A stretch of 64,000 nt of DNA from Flavobacterium fluviatile (GCF_010645065.1 NZ_JAADZW010000016.1:62001-126000); one strand, 5' to 3'; shown: positions 34,828 through 43,554, numbered from the stretch's first letter. Notes: a model not told the origin generated them from the letters alone. Made by a program: numbers and translations.

Positions 34828-36000
34828 TTACATAAAAATCCTGCAGAATAAAGCTTTTATAAACGCAATTTTTGGACATTTTAAAATCACTTTTAAATCT
34901 TCAGTTAGAGTTGTTTCTTCATCCAAAAATTTAAAAATTAATTTTGGATTCCCCTTTTTGAATAATGAAGAAAAAATAGAACTTCCCAGTTCATTATGGC
35001 GATACAAAATATCCAAAAGCAATAAATCATAAAACCAGAATCTGCTTTTTTTATGAAACAATTTCATACTGAGCCGCGAAGTATCATTTTGAAGAAATTC
35101 GACCAATTTGGTTGATTTTTTATCTGAATTTCTAAACGTATAACCTGTACTTGCTTTGGTCCAGCCGCCCGCAGTTCCTATATTCAGCACTCTTTTTGTA
35201 TTCTTTTTCCAAAATGGAAAGCATGTCATTGGGATACTTCCTTGTTCCTTTTCAACTATTTGATACTGATCAGCGCCTAAATTTCTTAAGTAAATCTGAA
35301 TCTCATTTTCGTATTCTTCTTTTGAAAGCAAATTTTCAGAAAACAGCGTATATTCGATCAAAGCTTGAGTTTTAGAAGTTGGCAAAACATACATAAAACG
35401 CGTATTTCCTCTCTGTTCAACAGAAAAATCCATGAAAGTGGCTTGTTCCGGATTAAAAACTTCCTTATCCGTTTTTACAAACCAGCCCACAAAATGCTGC
35501 TGCAAAACGGGATATTTCGATTGACTTTCGGCGAATGCCTTCGTATAAATGCTGTTGAACAGGTAATTACAAGTATATCTGTTCTTTTCTGTACCGATAA
35601 AAACGTGGCTTTCGAGTTCATTGATGTCGGTTACTTTTTCATTTAGAAAAGTAATATAGGAATGCTTTGAAAGTTTATCAAAAACAAAGTTATAAAAATC
35701 TATTCCCCGAATTTGATTGTATTGATAAGGTTTTAAATCTAATTCTCTTCGGAAATTTTCATTGGCAAATAATGCCGAGTCCCATTTTTTGGAAATAATC
35801 GAATGCCATAAAGTCTCTTCTTTTGCCCAAAAACACCAGGTCCTGTCATTGGTTTTCTTTGCATTCTCATCCAACAGCAAAATTAATTTGTCTGTAAACT
35901 TTCCGGACAATACCATTTTGTAAACGGTCATCAATGAAGACAGCCCTGTTCCGGTAAAAATGTAGTCGAAATGTTGGATTTGCGAAGAATTCATCCTCAA
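34828..36000 (-). CDS. crtY: Lycopene beta-cyclase family protein
   Basis: The 390-aa flavoprotein closes the ends of lycopene to make beta-carotene, on the way to zeaxanthin-type yellow pigments. Visible are the nucleotide-binding segment DYIFTGTGLSSLMTVYKM, the family motif NDRTWCFW, and the C-terminal NIGTAGGWTKASTGYTF. The length is normal. No other carotenoid genes are in the window. It is followed by a thioredoxin-like gene 12 bp upstream on the same strand, so the two may share a transcript. It implies a pigmented organism. Confidence 0.88.
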   Translation of the reverse strand: MRMNSSQIQHFDYIFTGTGLSSLMTVYKMVLSGKFTDKLILLLDENAKKTNDRTWCFWAKEETLWHSIISKKWDSALFANENFRRELDLKPYQYNQIRGIDFYNFVFDKLSKHSYITFLNEKVTDINELESHVFIGTEKNRYTCNYLFNSIYTKAFAESQSKYPVLQQHFVGWFVKTDKEVFNPEQATFMDFSVEQRGNTRFMYVLPTSKTQALIEYTLFSENLLSKEEYENEIQIYLRNLGADQYQIVEKEQGSIPMTCFPFWKKNTKRVLNIGTAGGWTKASTGYTFRNSDKKSTKLVEFLQNDTSRLSMKLFHKKSRFWFYDLLLLDILYRHNELGSSIFSSLFKKGNPKLIFKFLDEETTLTEDLKVILKCPKIAFIKALFCRIFM

Positions 36001-36012
36001 AAATACGGAAAT

Positions 36013-36483
36013 TTATTCTTTCAATTTTTCTAAAAGCTGCTTGAAATCTCCAGGACTAAGGTAATTGCTGTATTGCAGAATAATTTCATTTTGCTCATTC
36101 AAAACACACAAAACCGGATATACAATTTGATTGTTTAATGTTCCGAGTTGCAAAGCCAGTTCATGAACGCCTACATTATTTCCTGTAGGCTGAAATTTAA
36201 ATGTTTGCTTGTTAAAAGTAATATCTCTTTTTTCCTCAGCATTAAAATCAATAAAATAGAAATTAGAGTTCAAGCTTTCAATTATTTCATTGTTTTTGAA
36301 AGTTGTGCTTTTCATTCGCTGACAATACTGACACCAGTCGGTATGGATGAAAACGATTGTTTTTCGCTTTTGGATTTGTTGTAAACCGTCAATTTCTTCA
36401 AAGGTTCTGTTTTTAAGCTGGCAGAACCCGTTTGAAGTAATTCCAAGAAAGAAGATAAGTAACGATAGCTTTTTCATTTGCAT
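36013..36483 (-). CDS. Secreted thioredoxin-like protein
   Basis: The 156-aa protein has an N-terminal signal peptide (MKKLSLLIFFLGITSNGF) and a thioredoxin active site WCQYC (Cys51, Cys54) after FIHTDW. The end SPGDFKQLLEKL is typical. It is likely periplasmic, handling disulfides. It sits between the TonB receptor and crtY; a role in metal reduction or receptor maturation is only inferred. Two ATGs are possible, 6 bp apart. Confidence 0.8.
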   Translation of the reverse strand: MQMKKLSLLIFFLGITSNGFCQLKNRTFEEIDGLQQIQKRKTIVFIHTDWCQYCQRMKSTTFKNNEIIESLNSNFYFIDFNAEEKRDITFNKQTFKFQPTGNNVGVHELALQLGTLNNQIVYPVLCVLNEQNEIILQYSNYLSPGDFKQLLEKLKE

Positions 36484-36522
36484 TTAGTTTTTGCAACAGA
36501 TTAAGAACGATTTTAAAAAGGT

Positions 36523-36583
36523 TGCCACGAATTACACGAATTTACACAAATTAAATTCGAGAAAATTCGTGTAATTCGTGGCA
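36523..36583. repeat. Long hairpin between TonB receptor and thioredoxin genes
   Basis: TGCCACGAATTACACGAATT at 36523 pairs with the 21 bases ending 36583 without mismatch. It may act as a terminator-like or mRNA-stabilising structure, or is an example of the dispersed hairpins of this genome. Confidence 0.8.
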
Positions 36584-36649
36584 AAAAAATCTTTTTATAA
36601 TCTATGACCCGAGATAGCGAACGAGGAAGCAAATCTGTGGCCTAATTAT

Positions 36650-38902
36650 TTATCTAAAATTATAACGCAACCCAAAAAAACCACGAATCGTCTGATTTTG
36701 CCCGTAAACATAAGTCGTATCAAAAGTCAAACCGTACGGATTATCAGGTGTTACCATTACTTTTCCGGCAGAATTATATTGCACATTTTTATCAAAAGGA
36801 TCATTAGTTCTTGCAATCAAAAACGGATTGTTCTGTTTTGGGGTAAAGTTCAATAAATTTTTAATACCTGCATATATTTCAAAATCTTTCCATCCCGAAT
36901 AGGTAAACTGAATATTTTGAATACTATACCAGGGCGATTCCGGATTTCTTGGGTCGTATTCACTCAGCAAAGGGAGTTTCATTGGGCTGTACACATTTCC
37001 GGTGTAATCCAGTAATAAATTCCAAGGCTGTATTTTATAGGAGACACTCCAGGTTCCTGTGAAATTTTCAGTCAAGAATGGTCTTTCTGAAATTCCGTTT
37101 TCGACATTTTTATTATCCAAAACCGTGGCACCAAGAATAAATTTTAATCCATTTGTAAAATTCACATCAACATTGGTACTAATTCCCTGACTGACAGCAT
37201 AACCATTAATATTATCGTAAATAATCTTGTTTGGGTCACTTTCGTAATCTGAAACGATTTTATTACTGAATCTGGTATAAAAAGCCGTTGTTTCGATTCC
37301 CATAAAAGTTCCGTTGCCAAAATTAATTTTCTGAATATAATTTAAATTGACATTTACAGAACGTTCCGGCTTCAAATCATTCTCAATCACAACATCTCTT
37401 GAACCTGTAAGCGCTGCATGATCTTCAGTAAATAAATTCACAACCCTGAAACCTGTTCCTGCATTTAGCCTAAAAATCGTGTTTTCATTTGCTTTGAACC
37501 GATACGCCAATCTTGGTGTGAAAATAGATCCGTGAATCGAGTTGTAATCGTAACGCGCTCCAAGCAAAACCTGACTTTTGGGAGAAAATGTAATTTCGTC
37601 CTGAACAAAAACTCCGGGAAGCCATGTATTTTCAGCTTCTCTGGTTGCAGGAGTATTGTCGTTGTAATACGTATAACGACCGGCTATTCCTGCCAGTAAA
37701 TCATTTCTGCCTAATTTTTTATCCCAGGTTAATTGCAAAAAACCAATTTTCTGATTAGCGATATAGGATGTAGTTCCGTAACGGCTGTCCTGATAATGTA
37801 CGTTTCCGGAGAACGAAAGCATTAATTTTTCTTCAAATGGCAATTGGTAACTTGCTATTAATTCGCCGCGTTTTGTATAAATACTTTCGCCATAGATTTC
37901 ATCCCCTCCACGGTATTGCTTTTCCCAGCGCACATCTCCGCCCCAGCGATCTTCATACATTCCGCGGACTGCGATAGTAAATAACCGATTCTTATTTCGC
38001 TGAAAACTCCATTTATTAAAAACCGAAATCCGTTCTGAAAGCGTTACATCGGTAAAATTATCGTGGTCTTTATCGATGACCTGATCATAATTGAAGTAAT
38101 TTACGCCTAAAATTGAAATGGCTTTTTCTCCGGCATTCAACTTCATTCCTAAATCGAGATTGCTTTCGAAATAAGTAGTTGTAAAATAATCAGCAGAAAA
38201 AACCGGAGCATTTAATGCATTCTTAGTTATAATATTAATTAATCCGCCAACTGCTTCACTTCCATACAAAGAAGATGCCGGGCCTTTTACGATTTCAATT
38301 CGTTCTACCAGTGAATTAGGAATTCCGGATAATCCGTAAACTGTCGAAAGACTGCTCACAATTGGCATTCCATCTATTAAAACTAAAGTATAAGGTCCTT
38401 CTAAACCGTTTATGTGAATATCGCCTGTGTTACAAACGCCGCAATTGAGCTGTGGGCGCACTCCATTGATGTTTTGTAGCGCATCATAAATGCTTGGCGT
38501 TGGATTCTTTTTGAAAAAAACCGGTGAATACACCTCAACGGGAACAGCACTTTCCAGTCGTTTGACTGGTTTTAAAGTTCCGGAAACCACAACTTCATTC
38601 AATTCGTTTTTGTCTTCGTGCAATTCAAAATTCAAAATCAGATCCTGTTCGTCCCCAATCGAAATTTTCTGGGTTTGTGGTTTGAAACCAGTCGAGGTCA
38701 CTTGTATTTTGTAAGTGCCTTTCGGAATATTTTGAAGTTGGTAAAACCCTAAGGAATCGGTTTGGGTTTTAAAGTCTGTATTCAATAAACGAATAGTACT
38801 TTCCTGATTAGCAGAAAATGAACGTTCTACTTTTCCGGAAATATTTTGAGCAAAAATGCTTTTAGCTGAAATTATTAATATTGTCAAAAATAAATATTTC
38901 AT
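36650..38902 (-). CDS. TonB-dependent outer-membrane receptor
   Basis: The protein has 750 aa from MKYLFLTILIISAKSIFAQ, chosen because the signal peptide starts here. A carboxypeptidase-like domain (GKVERSFSANQES, about 20-105) precedes the plug (DIHINGLEGPYTLVLIDGMP, IEIVKGPASSLYGSEAVGG) and the 22-strand barrel ending GLRYNFR. A CGVC pair in the plug (LNCGVCNTG) is unusual and could bind metal. A palindrome of the same shape as that before the Nramp gene overlaps its promoter, so a metal substrate (Mn or Fe) is inferred. The neighbours fit this. Confidence 0.9.
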   Translation of the reverse strand: MKYLFLTILIISAKSIFAQNISGKVERSFSANQESTIRLLNTDFKTQTDSLGFYQLQNIPKGTYKIQVTSTGFKPQTQKISIGDEQDLILNFELHEDKNELNEVVVSGTLKPVKRLESAVPVEVYSPVFFKKNPTPSIYDALQNINGVRPQLNCGVCNTGDIHINGLEGPYTLVLIDGMPIVSSLSTVYGLSGIPNSLVERIEIVKGPASSLYGSEAVGGLINIITKNALNAPVFSADYFTTTYFESNLDLGMKLNAGEKAISILGVNYFNYDQVIDKDHDNFTDVTLSERISVFNKWSFQRNKNRLFTIAVRGMYEDRWGGDVRWEKQYRGGDEIYGESIYTKRGELIASYQLPFEEKLMLSFSGNVHYQDSRYGTTSYIANQKIGFLQLTWDKKLGRNDLLAGIAGRYTYYNDNTPATREAENTWLPGVFVQDEITFSPKSQVLLGARYDYNSIHGSIFTPRLAYRFKANENTIFRLNAGTGFRVVNLFTEDHAALTGSRDVVIENDLKPERSVNVNLNYIQKINFGNGTFMGIETTAFYTRFSNKIVSDYESDPNKIIYDNINGYAVSQGISTNVDVNFTNGLKFILGATVLDNKNVENGISERPFLTENFTGTWSVSYKIQPWNLLLDYTGNVYSPMKLPLLSEYDPRNPESPWYSIQNIQFTYSGWKDFEIYAGIKNLLNFTPKQNNPFLIARTNDPFDKNVQYNSAGKVMVTPDNPYGLTFDTTYVYGQNQTIRGFFGLRYNFR

Positions 38903-38917
38903 TATTTTAAAATTAAA

Positions 38918-38933
38918 TTTAGACAAAACTAAA
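38918..38933 (-). promoter_or_regulatory. Candidate DtxR/MntR box overlapping the TonB receptor promoter
   Basis: TTTAGACAAAACTAAA on the + strand, i.e. TTTAGTTTTGTCTAAA on the coding strand. It contains a -7 box TAGTTTTG (TAnnTTTG), with a TTG 18 bp further upstream, and lies 16 bp before the start codon. The half-sites TTTAG...CTAAA and the 16-bp length equal the site at 40773. Confidence 0.6.
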
Positions 38934-39009
38934 AATTAAATTTGATATACAATTATTATGAAATAGATTTTTTAAAACATTACAATTTCAATCCGTTAAA
39001 AAAAGGGTA

Positions 39010-39915
39010 TTAAAAGTTCTCATCGATAAGTTCTTTATTGATTGCTGCTCCTGCAAAAGATCCGGAAGAAACCGCCAAAGCCACAGAACGCATCTGGGTA
39101 GTAGCATCTCCACTTGCGTAAATGCCGGGAACAGTTGTTTTTTGCATAAAATCAATCTTTATCAATCCTTGTTCGCTGAGCTCACAGCCTAAAATTTGCG
39201 GTAAAGGACAATGCTGCTCTAATTTTGGTCTTGCATAAACGGCTTTTACAGCAGTCTTTTCTCCATTTTTGAAAACAATATTTGAGATATAACCTGAGCT
39301 ATGTTCGAGAGAATCTATTTCTTCTTCCAGAATCGAAATGCCATGATTTCTAAGTATTTGTGTTTGTTCCGAAGTTAATTCTGATTTCCCGTTGGTGTAT
39401 AATTTCAGATCTTTAGTCCAGTTTGAAATTAGTTTTGCATATTCAAAACCCATTTCGCCATTGGCAATAATTGCCGTATTTTCATTTTTGACTTCATAAC
39501 CGTGACAATACGGACAATGTAAAACCGATATTCCCCAACATGCTGAAAAACCTTTGATCTGCGGAAGCAAATCTTTAACTCCTGTCGCAAATAATAGCTT
39601 TTTAGAAGTAAATAGTTCTCCGGATTCTGTTTTAATTTCGAAACCATCGTTTGTTTTAATAGCATCAATGGCAAGTCCGCTAAAAAACTGAACCGTCTTG
39701 TAAAACCCGACTTGTAATTTGGCTTTCGCCAAAATAGCTGCCGGCGTTTCTCCATCATGCGTAATAAAATTATGAGAATGCGGTGTCTGTCTGTTGCATG
39801 GCATACCACTATCAATAACCAAAATCTGACGTAAAGAACGTCCTAAACTCATTGCAGCAGATAATCCGCTGTAACTGCCACCAATGATAATCACTTCAAA
39901 ATTCTTTTGTTTCAT
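39010..39915 (-). CDS. Thioredoxin-reductase-like FAD oxidoreductase
   Basis: The 301-aa protein has the FAD motif IIGGSYSGLSAAMSLGR at the N-terminus and a CPYCHG active-site pair (Cys134, Cys137). The ATGVKDLLP and ASGDATTQMR motifs are typical of thioredoxin-reductase-like flavoproteins. The CPYCHG (rather than CATC) and the context with MerC, Fur and a TonB receptor suggest a role in metal metabolism or metal reduction. The gene lies 11 bp from the MerC gene on the same strand, so it is likely in one operon. Confidence 0.88.
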   Translation of the reverse strand: MKQKNFEVIIIGGSYSGLSAAMSLGRSLRQILVIDSGMPCNRQTPHSHNFITHDGETPAAILAKAKLQVGFYKTVQFFSGLAIDAIKTNDGFEIKTESGELFTSKKLLFATGVKDLLPQIKGFSACWGISVLHCPYCHGYEVKNENTAIIANGEMGFEYAKLISNWTKDLKLYTNGKSELTSEQTQILRNHGISILEEEIDSLEHSSGYISNIVFKNGEKTAVKAVYARPKLEQHCPLPQILGCELSEQGLIKIDFMQKTTVPGIYASGDATTQMRSVALAVSSGSFAGAAINKELIDENF

Positions 39916-39926
39916 AATTCTAATTT

Positions 39927-40280
39927 TTAATGATAATGTTTTTTATGCAATCTGTAATTTAATAAGTGTCCGATGATCATCCCGATTCCGCCGAAGTAAA
40001 TTAAACCGATATGAATTTCAAATAGAAATTCAGCCAAAATACTGATCAAAATCAGACTCATTGAAACAACCAGAATTGAGGATACTAAAAGAGATGATTT
40101 TTTTATAATTTTGAAAATGGCAAAAACACCAACTGAAGCAAATAATAAATCAATTACCGGATTATGATTTATTCCTATAGGAAGGATTGTTAAAAGTGGA
40201 AAAATCAAACAATGCATCAAACAAATAGCTGCGGATGATAATCCTAAAATATCGTAAAAAGGTGTTGTGATTTTCTTCAT
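39927..40280 (-). CDS. MerC domain membrane protein
   Basis: The protein has 117 residues from MKKITTPFYDILGLSSAA, with about four hydrophobic helices and a Cys (SAAICLMHCLIFP) typical of the MerC fold, which carries metals across the inner membrane. A longer start at 40316 adds 12 residues, but those lie within the palindromic operator, so the shorter one is preferred. It is divergent from the Fur-family regulator gene, and its neighbour is the FAD oxidoreductase. The likely role is metal transport or sensing in the Fur-regulated system. Confidence 0.8.
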   Translation of the reverse strand: MKKITTPFYDILGLSSAAICLMHCLIFPLLTILPIGINHNPVIDLLFASVGVFAIFKIIKKSSLLVSSILVVSMSLILISILAEFLFEIHIGLIYFGGIGMIIGHLLNYRLHKKHYH

Positions 40281-40300
40281 TTCGTGTACATTTGCTTTAA

Positions 40301-40353
40301 TGCAATTTTGTTGCAAATATACACATAAAAACCAAATTGCAACAATGTTGCGA
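40301..40353. promoter_or_regulatory. Candidate Fur/Zur-type operators between merC and fur genes
   Basis: Two sites with the same half-site TGTTGCAA. One is a 17-bp near-palindrome, TTGCAACA-A-TGTTGCGA (40337-40353), with one mismatch. The other is TGCAA-TTTTG-TTGCA (40301-40315). They lie in the divergent intergenic space of the Fur-family gene, as expected for autoregulation. Confidence 0.55.
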
Positions 40354-40377
40354 TATTATTTTTTATTCCTAAAATAA

Positions 40378-40770
40378 ATGAAAACAACAAGAAATACTAC
40401 AGCAAAGACAGCCGTTCTAGAGATTTTTGGCAAATCAAAAACCGCGCTCTCCCATACAGAAATTTACAAACAAATTGAAGATGTATGTGATCGCGTTACT
40501 GTTTACAGAATACTCGACCGTCTCGTAAATGATGATATCGTACATAAAATTGTTGACCTTGATGGAACCGTAAAATACGCAAAGTGCCATCATCATGCGC
40601 AGCGTGTCCATATCCATAACCACGCTCATTTCAGCTGCGAAAAATGCCTTGAAATAACCTGCCTTGAAAATGTCAAACCAAGTTATATTATGCCGCATAA
40701 TTATAAAGTCAATAATATAAATTTTACATTATCAGGTTTATGTCCTAATTGTTTAAATTCAAACATTTAA
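40378..40770 (+). CDS. Fur family metal-responsive repressor
   Basis: The 130-aa protein has a winged helix (residues 10-60, ALSHTEIYKQIEDVCDRVTVYRILDRL) and a C-terminal metal domain. The zinc-site Cys pairs are Cys87/Cys90 and Cys122/Cys125 (FSCEKC, GLCPNC). The His cluster HHHAQRVHIHNHAH lies before it. The short His-rich form is often Zur-like in Bacteroidota, but which metal it senses is not proven. It probably represses itself and the divergent MerC gene through the TGTTGCAA sites. The Nramp gene lies 75 bp downstream with its own operator. Confidence 0.85.
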   Translation: MKTTRNTTAKTAVLEIFGKSKTALSHTEIYKQIEDVCDRVTVYRILDRLVNDDIVHKIVDLDGTVKYAKCHHHAQRVHIHNHAHFSCEKCLEITCLENVKPSYIMPHNYKVNNINFTLSGLCPNCLNSNI

Positions 40771-40772
40771 TA

Positions 40773-40788
40773 TTTAGACTTGCCTAAA
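40773..40788 (+). promoter_or_regulatory. Candidate DtxR/MntR box upstream of the Nramp gene
   Basis: TTTAGACTTGCCTAAA, a 16-bp imperfect palindrome (12 of 16 positions symmetric), 30 bp before the -7 box. It has the TTTAG...CTAAA shape expected for MntR/IdeR-family sites. The DtxR-like regulator gene is at 42791. Confidence 0.6.
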
Positions 40789-40817
40789 AATATTGTTTTT
40801 CTAAGCTATTTTTTCTA

Positions 40818-40825
40818 TATATTTG
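40818..40825 (+). promoter_or_regulatory. -7 box of the Nramp gene
   Basis: TATATTTG, matching TAnnTTTG, 20 bp upstream of the start codon at 40845. A TTG about 22 bp before it may be the -33 box. Confidence 0.55.
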
Positions 40826-40844
40826 GAAAACCAATATTTTACGA

Positions 40845-42713
40845 ATGTCAAAGTCATTAGAAGAAGTTCATGAATCGGTTTCAACCGAAAATAAAAAAAC
40901 AGGATTTAGAAAAATTCTTGCTTTTTTAGGGCCTGCCTATTTAGTAAGTGTCGGTTATATGGATCCGGGAAACTGGGCAACTGATTTAGCCGGAGGCAGT
41001 CAGTTTGGATATGCTCTTGTCTGGGTTTTGCTCATGAGTAACTTAATGGCTTTGCTCTTACAAAGTTTAAGCGCCCGTCTCGGCATTGTAACACAGCGCG
41101 ATCTTGCACAGGCTTCAAGAGAAACGTATTCAAAACCGATCAATTATATTTTATATTTTCTGGCCGAGATAGCTATTGCCGCCTGTGATCTCGCAGAAGT
41201 GCTTGGAATGGCAATCGGAATTAATTTACTTTTTGGAATTCCGCTCTTAGAAGCCGTTTTAATTACCGTTTTAGATACGTTTTTATTGCTTTTCCTCATT
41301 AATAAAGGAATCAAAAAGATGGAAGCATTCATTATTGCTCTGGTAGCGATTATTGGATTTTCATTTATTTTCGAAATGATTTTTGCCGAACCGGAAATCC
41401 ATAAAATAATTGGCGGACTTGTACCTTCTATTCCGAATTCTGCGGCATTATATATCGCCATTGGAATAATAGGTGCGACCGTTATGCCGCACAATCTTTA
41501 CCTGCATTCCTCTTTGGTACAAACCCGAAAATTCGACAGAACTGCTGCCGGAATCAAACAAGCTTTGAAATATAACTTTATCGATTCTGCAATTGCCTTA
41601 AATCTTGCCTTTTTTGTAAATGCGGCAATTTTGATTCTCGCTGCTGCTACCTTTTACAAAAACGGAATGTACGAAGTTGCAGAAATTCAGGATGCTCATC
41701 AATTTCTGGAGCCTCTTTTAGGAACTAAGTGGGCACCGGCTCTTTTTGCTATTGCGCTAATTGCTGCCGGGCAAAGTTCCACAATAACCGGTACATTAGC
41801 CGGACAAATTGTAATGGAAGGTTATCTTCATTTCAGGATACAACCCTGGGTTCGCCGAATCATCACGCGTTTGATCGCGATTATTCCGGCTGTTATTGTA
41901 ATTTTGATTTATGGTGAAAGCGTAACAGGCAAATTATTGATCTTGAGTCAGGTTATTCTGAGTCTTCAGTTAGGATTTGCCATCATTCCGTTAATTCATT
42001 TTGTGAGCGATAAATCGAAAATGAACGGTTTCCATATCTCAAAGCTTACACAGTTTGTTTCCTGGGTTATTGCTTTGATTATTGTATCGCTCAATGCTAA
42101 ATTAGTGTATGATGAAATCACTTCATGGTTAGAAAATTCAGATAATCCGATTTTCTTATGGCTTACTGTAGTTCCATTGGCAGTGGGTCTTTTGGCATTG
42201 CTGCTTTACATTGTCTTTAAGCCTTTTATTGCTAAAGCCAAGTTAAAAACACTGAATCATTCGCCTCATAATCTTCAGCTGCAATTCACTCCAAAAGAAA
42301 GCCAAAGTATTAAAAACATTGCTGTTTCAGTAGATTTTTCAAATGCTGACGGTGCTGCCCTGAATAAAGCTTTTGAACTAGGAGGCCTCCAGGCGCAATA
42401 CACTTTAATTCACGTTGTCGAAACTGTAGGAGCTTTAATGTACGGAGTTCATATCCACGATCATGAAACTACGATCGACGAAAAATTATTATTGGAATAT
42501 AAAGAAATGCTTTCGCAGAAAGGATTCAGAATCGAAACCGAATTAGGTTTTGGAAAACCAAACTCCGTAATACCGAAAATCATAAATGAAGGCAATTTTG
42601 ATATACTGGTTATGGGAACGCATGGTCATACCGGCTTAAAAGATATTTTATTTGGTACAACCGTAGACAAACTGAGACATAAAATTTCGATACCTTTGCT
42701 GATTGTTAAATAA
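40845..42713 (+). CDS. mntH: Nramp divalent metal transporter fused to a UspA domain
   Basis: The 622-aa protein has two parts. Residues about 25-470 are an Nramp (MntH) transporter with 11 helices, the DPGN motif in MDPGNWATDL and the MPH motif in VMPHNLYLHSSL. It imports Mn2+ or Fe2+ with protons. Residues about 485-620 are a universal-stress-protein domain (NIAVSVDFSNADGAAL, then GTHGHTGLKDILFG, an ATP-binding G motif). UspA is usually separate, so the fusion may link transport to nucleotide or stress state. The gene is preceded by a DtxR-type box and followed by the DtxR/MntR gene. Confidence 0.92.
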   Translation: MSKSLEEVHESVSTENKKTGFRKILAFLGPAYLVSVGYMDPGNWATDLAGGSQFGYALVWVLLMSNLMALLLQSLSARLGIVTQRDLAQASRETYSKPINYILYFLAEIAIAACDLAEVLGMAIGINLLFGIPLLEAVLITVLDTFLLLFLINKGIKKMEAFIIALVAIIGFSFIFEMIFAEPEIHKIIGGLVPSIPNSAALYIAIGIIGATVMPHNLYLHSSLVQTRKFDRTAAGIKQALKYNFIDSAIALNLAFFVNAAILILAAATFYKNGMYEVAEIQDAHQFLEPLLGTKWAPALFAIALIAAGQSSTITGTLAGQIVMEGYLHFRIQPWVRRIITRLIAIIPAVIVILIYGESVTGKLLILSQVILSLQLGFAIIPLIHFVSDKSKMNGFHISKLTQFVSWVIALIIVSLNAKLVYDEITSWLENSDNPIFLWLTVVPLAVGLLALLLYIVFKPFIAKAKLKTLNHSPHNLQLQFTPKESQSIKNIAVSVDFSNADGAALNKAFELGGLQAQYTLIHVVETVGALMYGVHIHDHETTIDEKLLLEYKEMLSQKGFRIETELGFGKPNSVIPKIINEGNFDILVMGTHGHTGLKDILFGTTVDKLRHKISIPLLIVK

Positions 42714-42786
42714 AGGAGCAAAGGGTCAGAGGAACAAAGGGTCAAAGACTTTGCAACTCTGAAGCTTTGGACCTTTGAACCTTAAA
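42712..42786. repeat. Word-tiled spacer between Nramp and DtxR genes
   Basis: AAAGGAGCAAAGGGTCAGAG and GAACAAAGGGTCAAAGACTT, then the complementary GCTTTGGACCTTTGAACC words. It can fold into a long imperfect hairpin. Confidence 0.55.
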
Positions 42787-42790
42787 AAAA

Positions 42791-43444
42791 ATGACTTTTT
42801 CAGAAGAAAACTACCTAAAAGCTATATATCACCTTACGGCTTCCCTGGAAACAGAAGTGAGTACAAATGCCATTGCCGAAATAATGGAAACCAAAGCTTC
42901 CTCTGTTACGGATATGCTGAAAAAGCTGTCTGAAAAAGATTTGGTGAATTATAAAAAATACCAGGGAGTTTCATTAACCGAAAATGGAAAACTGGCTGCC
43001 AAAATGATTGTTAGAAAACATCGTTTGTGGGAAGTCTTTTTAGTAGAGAAATTAAATTTCAGCTGGGATGAAGTTCACGATATTGCTGAACAACTGGAAC
43101 ACATCAAATCTGAGCAATTGATTAACCGACTGGATGATTTTCTGGGAAATCCAACTGAAGACCCGCACGGAGATCCGATTCCGGATGCCAATGGACGAAT
43201 TATTAAAATTGAAAAACAATTGCTTTCTGAATTGTCCGAAAACCAAATTGGCGTTTGCGTTGGTGTAAAAGACACTTCTTCAGAGTTTTTGAAATATCTG
43301 AACAAACAGGAAATTGCTTTAGGCTCTAAAATTGAATTCTTATCGAAAGAATCTTTTGATTTATCTGTAAAAATTAAAATTGACAACAGAGAGTTGTCCA
43401 TTTCTAACAAAATAGCTTCTAATTTGTTTGTGAAGCTGGTTTAG
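42791..43444 (+). CDS. mntR: DtxR/MntR family metal-dependent repressor
   Basis: The 217-aa protein starts MTFSEENYLKAIYHLTAS, as DtxR proteins do. The winged helix spans about 1-65 (STNAIAEIMETKASSVTDMLKKLSEK), followed by the dimerisation domain with VRKHRLWEVFLVEKLN and the metal site (Glu/His in WDEVHDIAEQLEHI). A C-terminal FeoA/SH3-like domain follows (about 140-217). It represses metal uptake when Mn or Fe is sufficient. Its probable targets are the Nramp gene just upstream and the TonB receptor at 36650. Confidence 0.9.
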   Translation: MTFSEENYLKAIYHLTASLETEVSTNAIAEIMETKASSVTDMLKKLSEKDLVNYKKYQGVSLTENGKLAAKMIVRKHRLWEVFLVEKLNFSWDEVHDIAEQLEHIKSEQLINRLDDFLGNPTEDPHGDPIPDANGRIIKIEKQLLSELSENQIGVCVGVKDTSSEFLKYLNKQEIALGSKIEFLSKESFDLSVKIKIDNRELSISNKIASNLFVKLV

Positions 43445-43481
43445 AGGATATTCCGCAGAGATTTGCGAAAATTTATTCATT

Positions 43482-43554
43482 TGTCAGGCAGAGCGGAGTC
43501 GAAGCCCCGTTTGCTGAATCACTTTGCGGGCTTTGACTCTGCTCAGCCTGACAA
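43482..43554. repeat. Dispersed palindromic repeat, family A
   Basis: TGTCAGGCAGAGCGGAGTCG at left and GACTCTGCTCAGCCTGACA at right form a nearly perfect long hairpin, with GAAGCCCCG/CGGGCTTTG inside. Confidence 0.8.
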
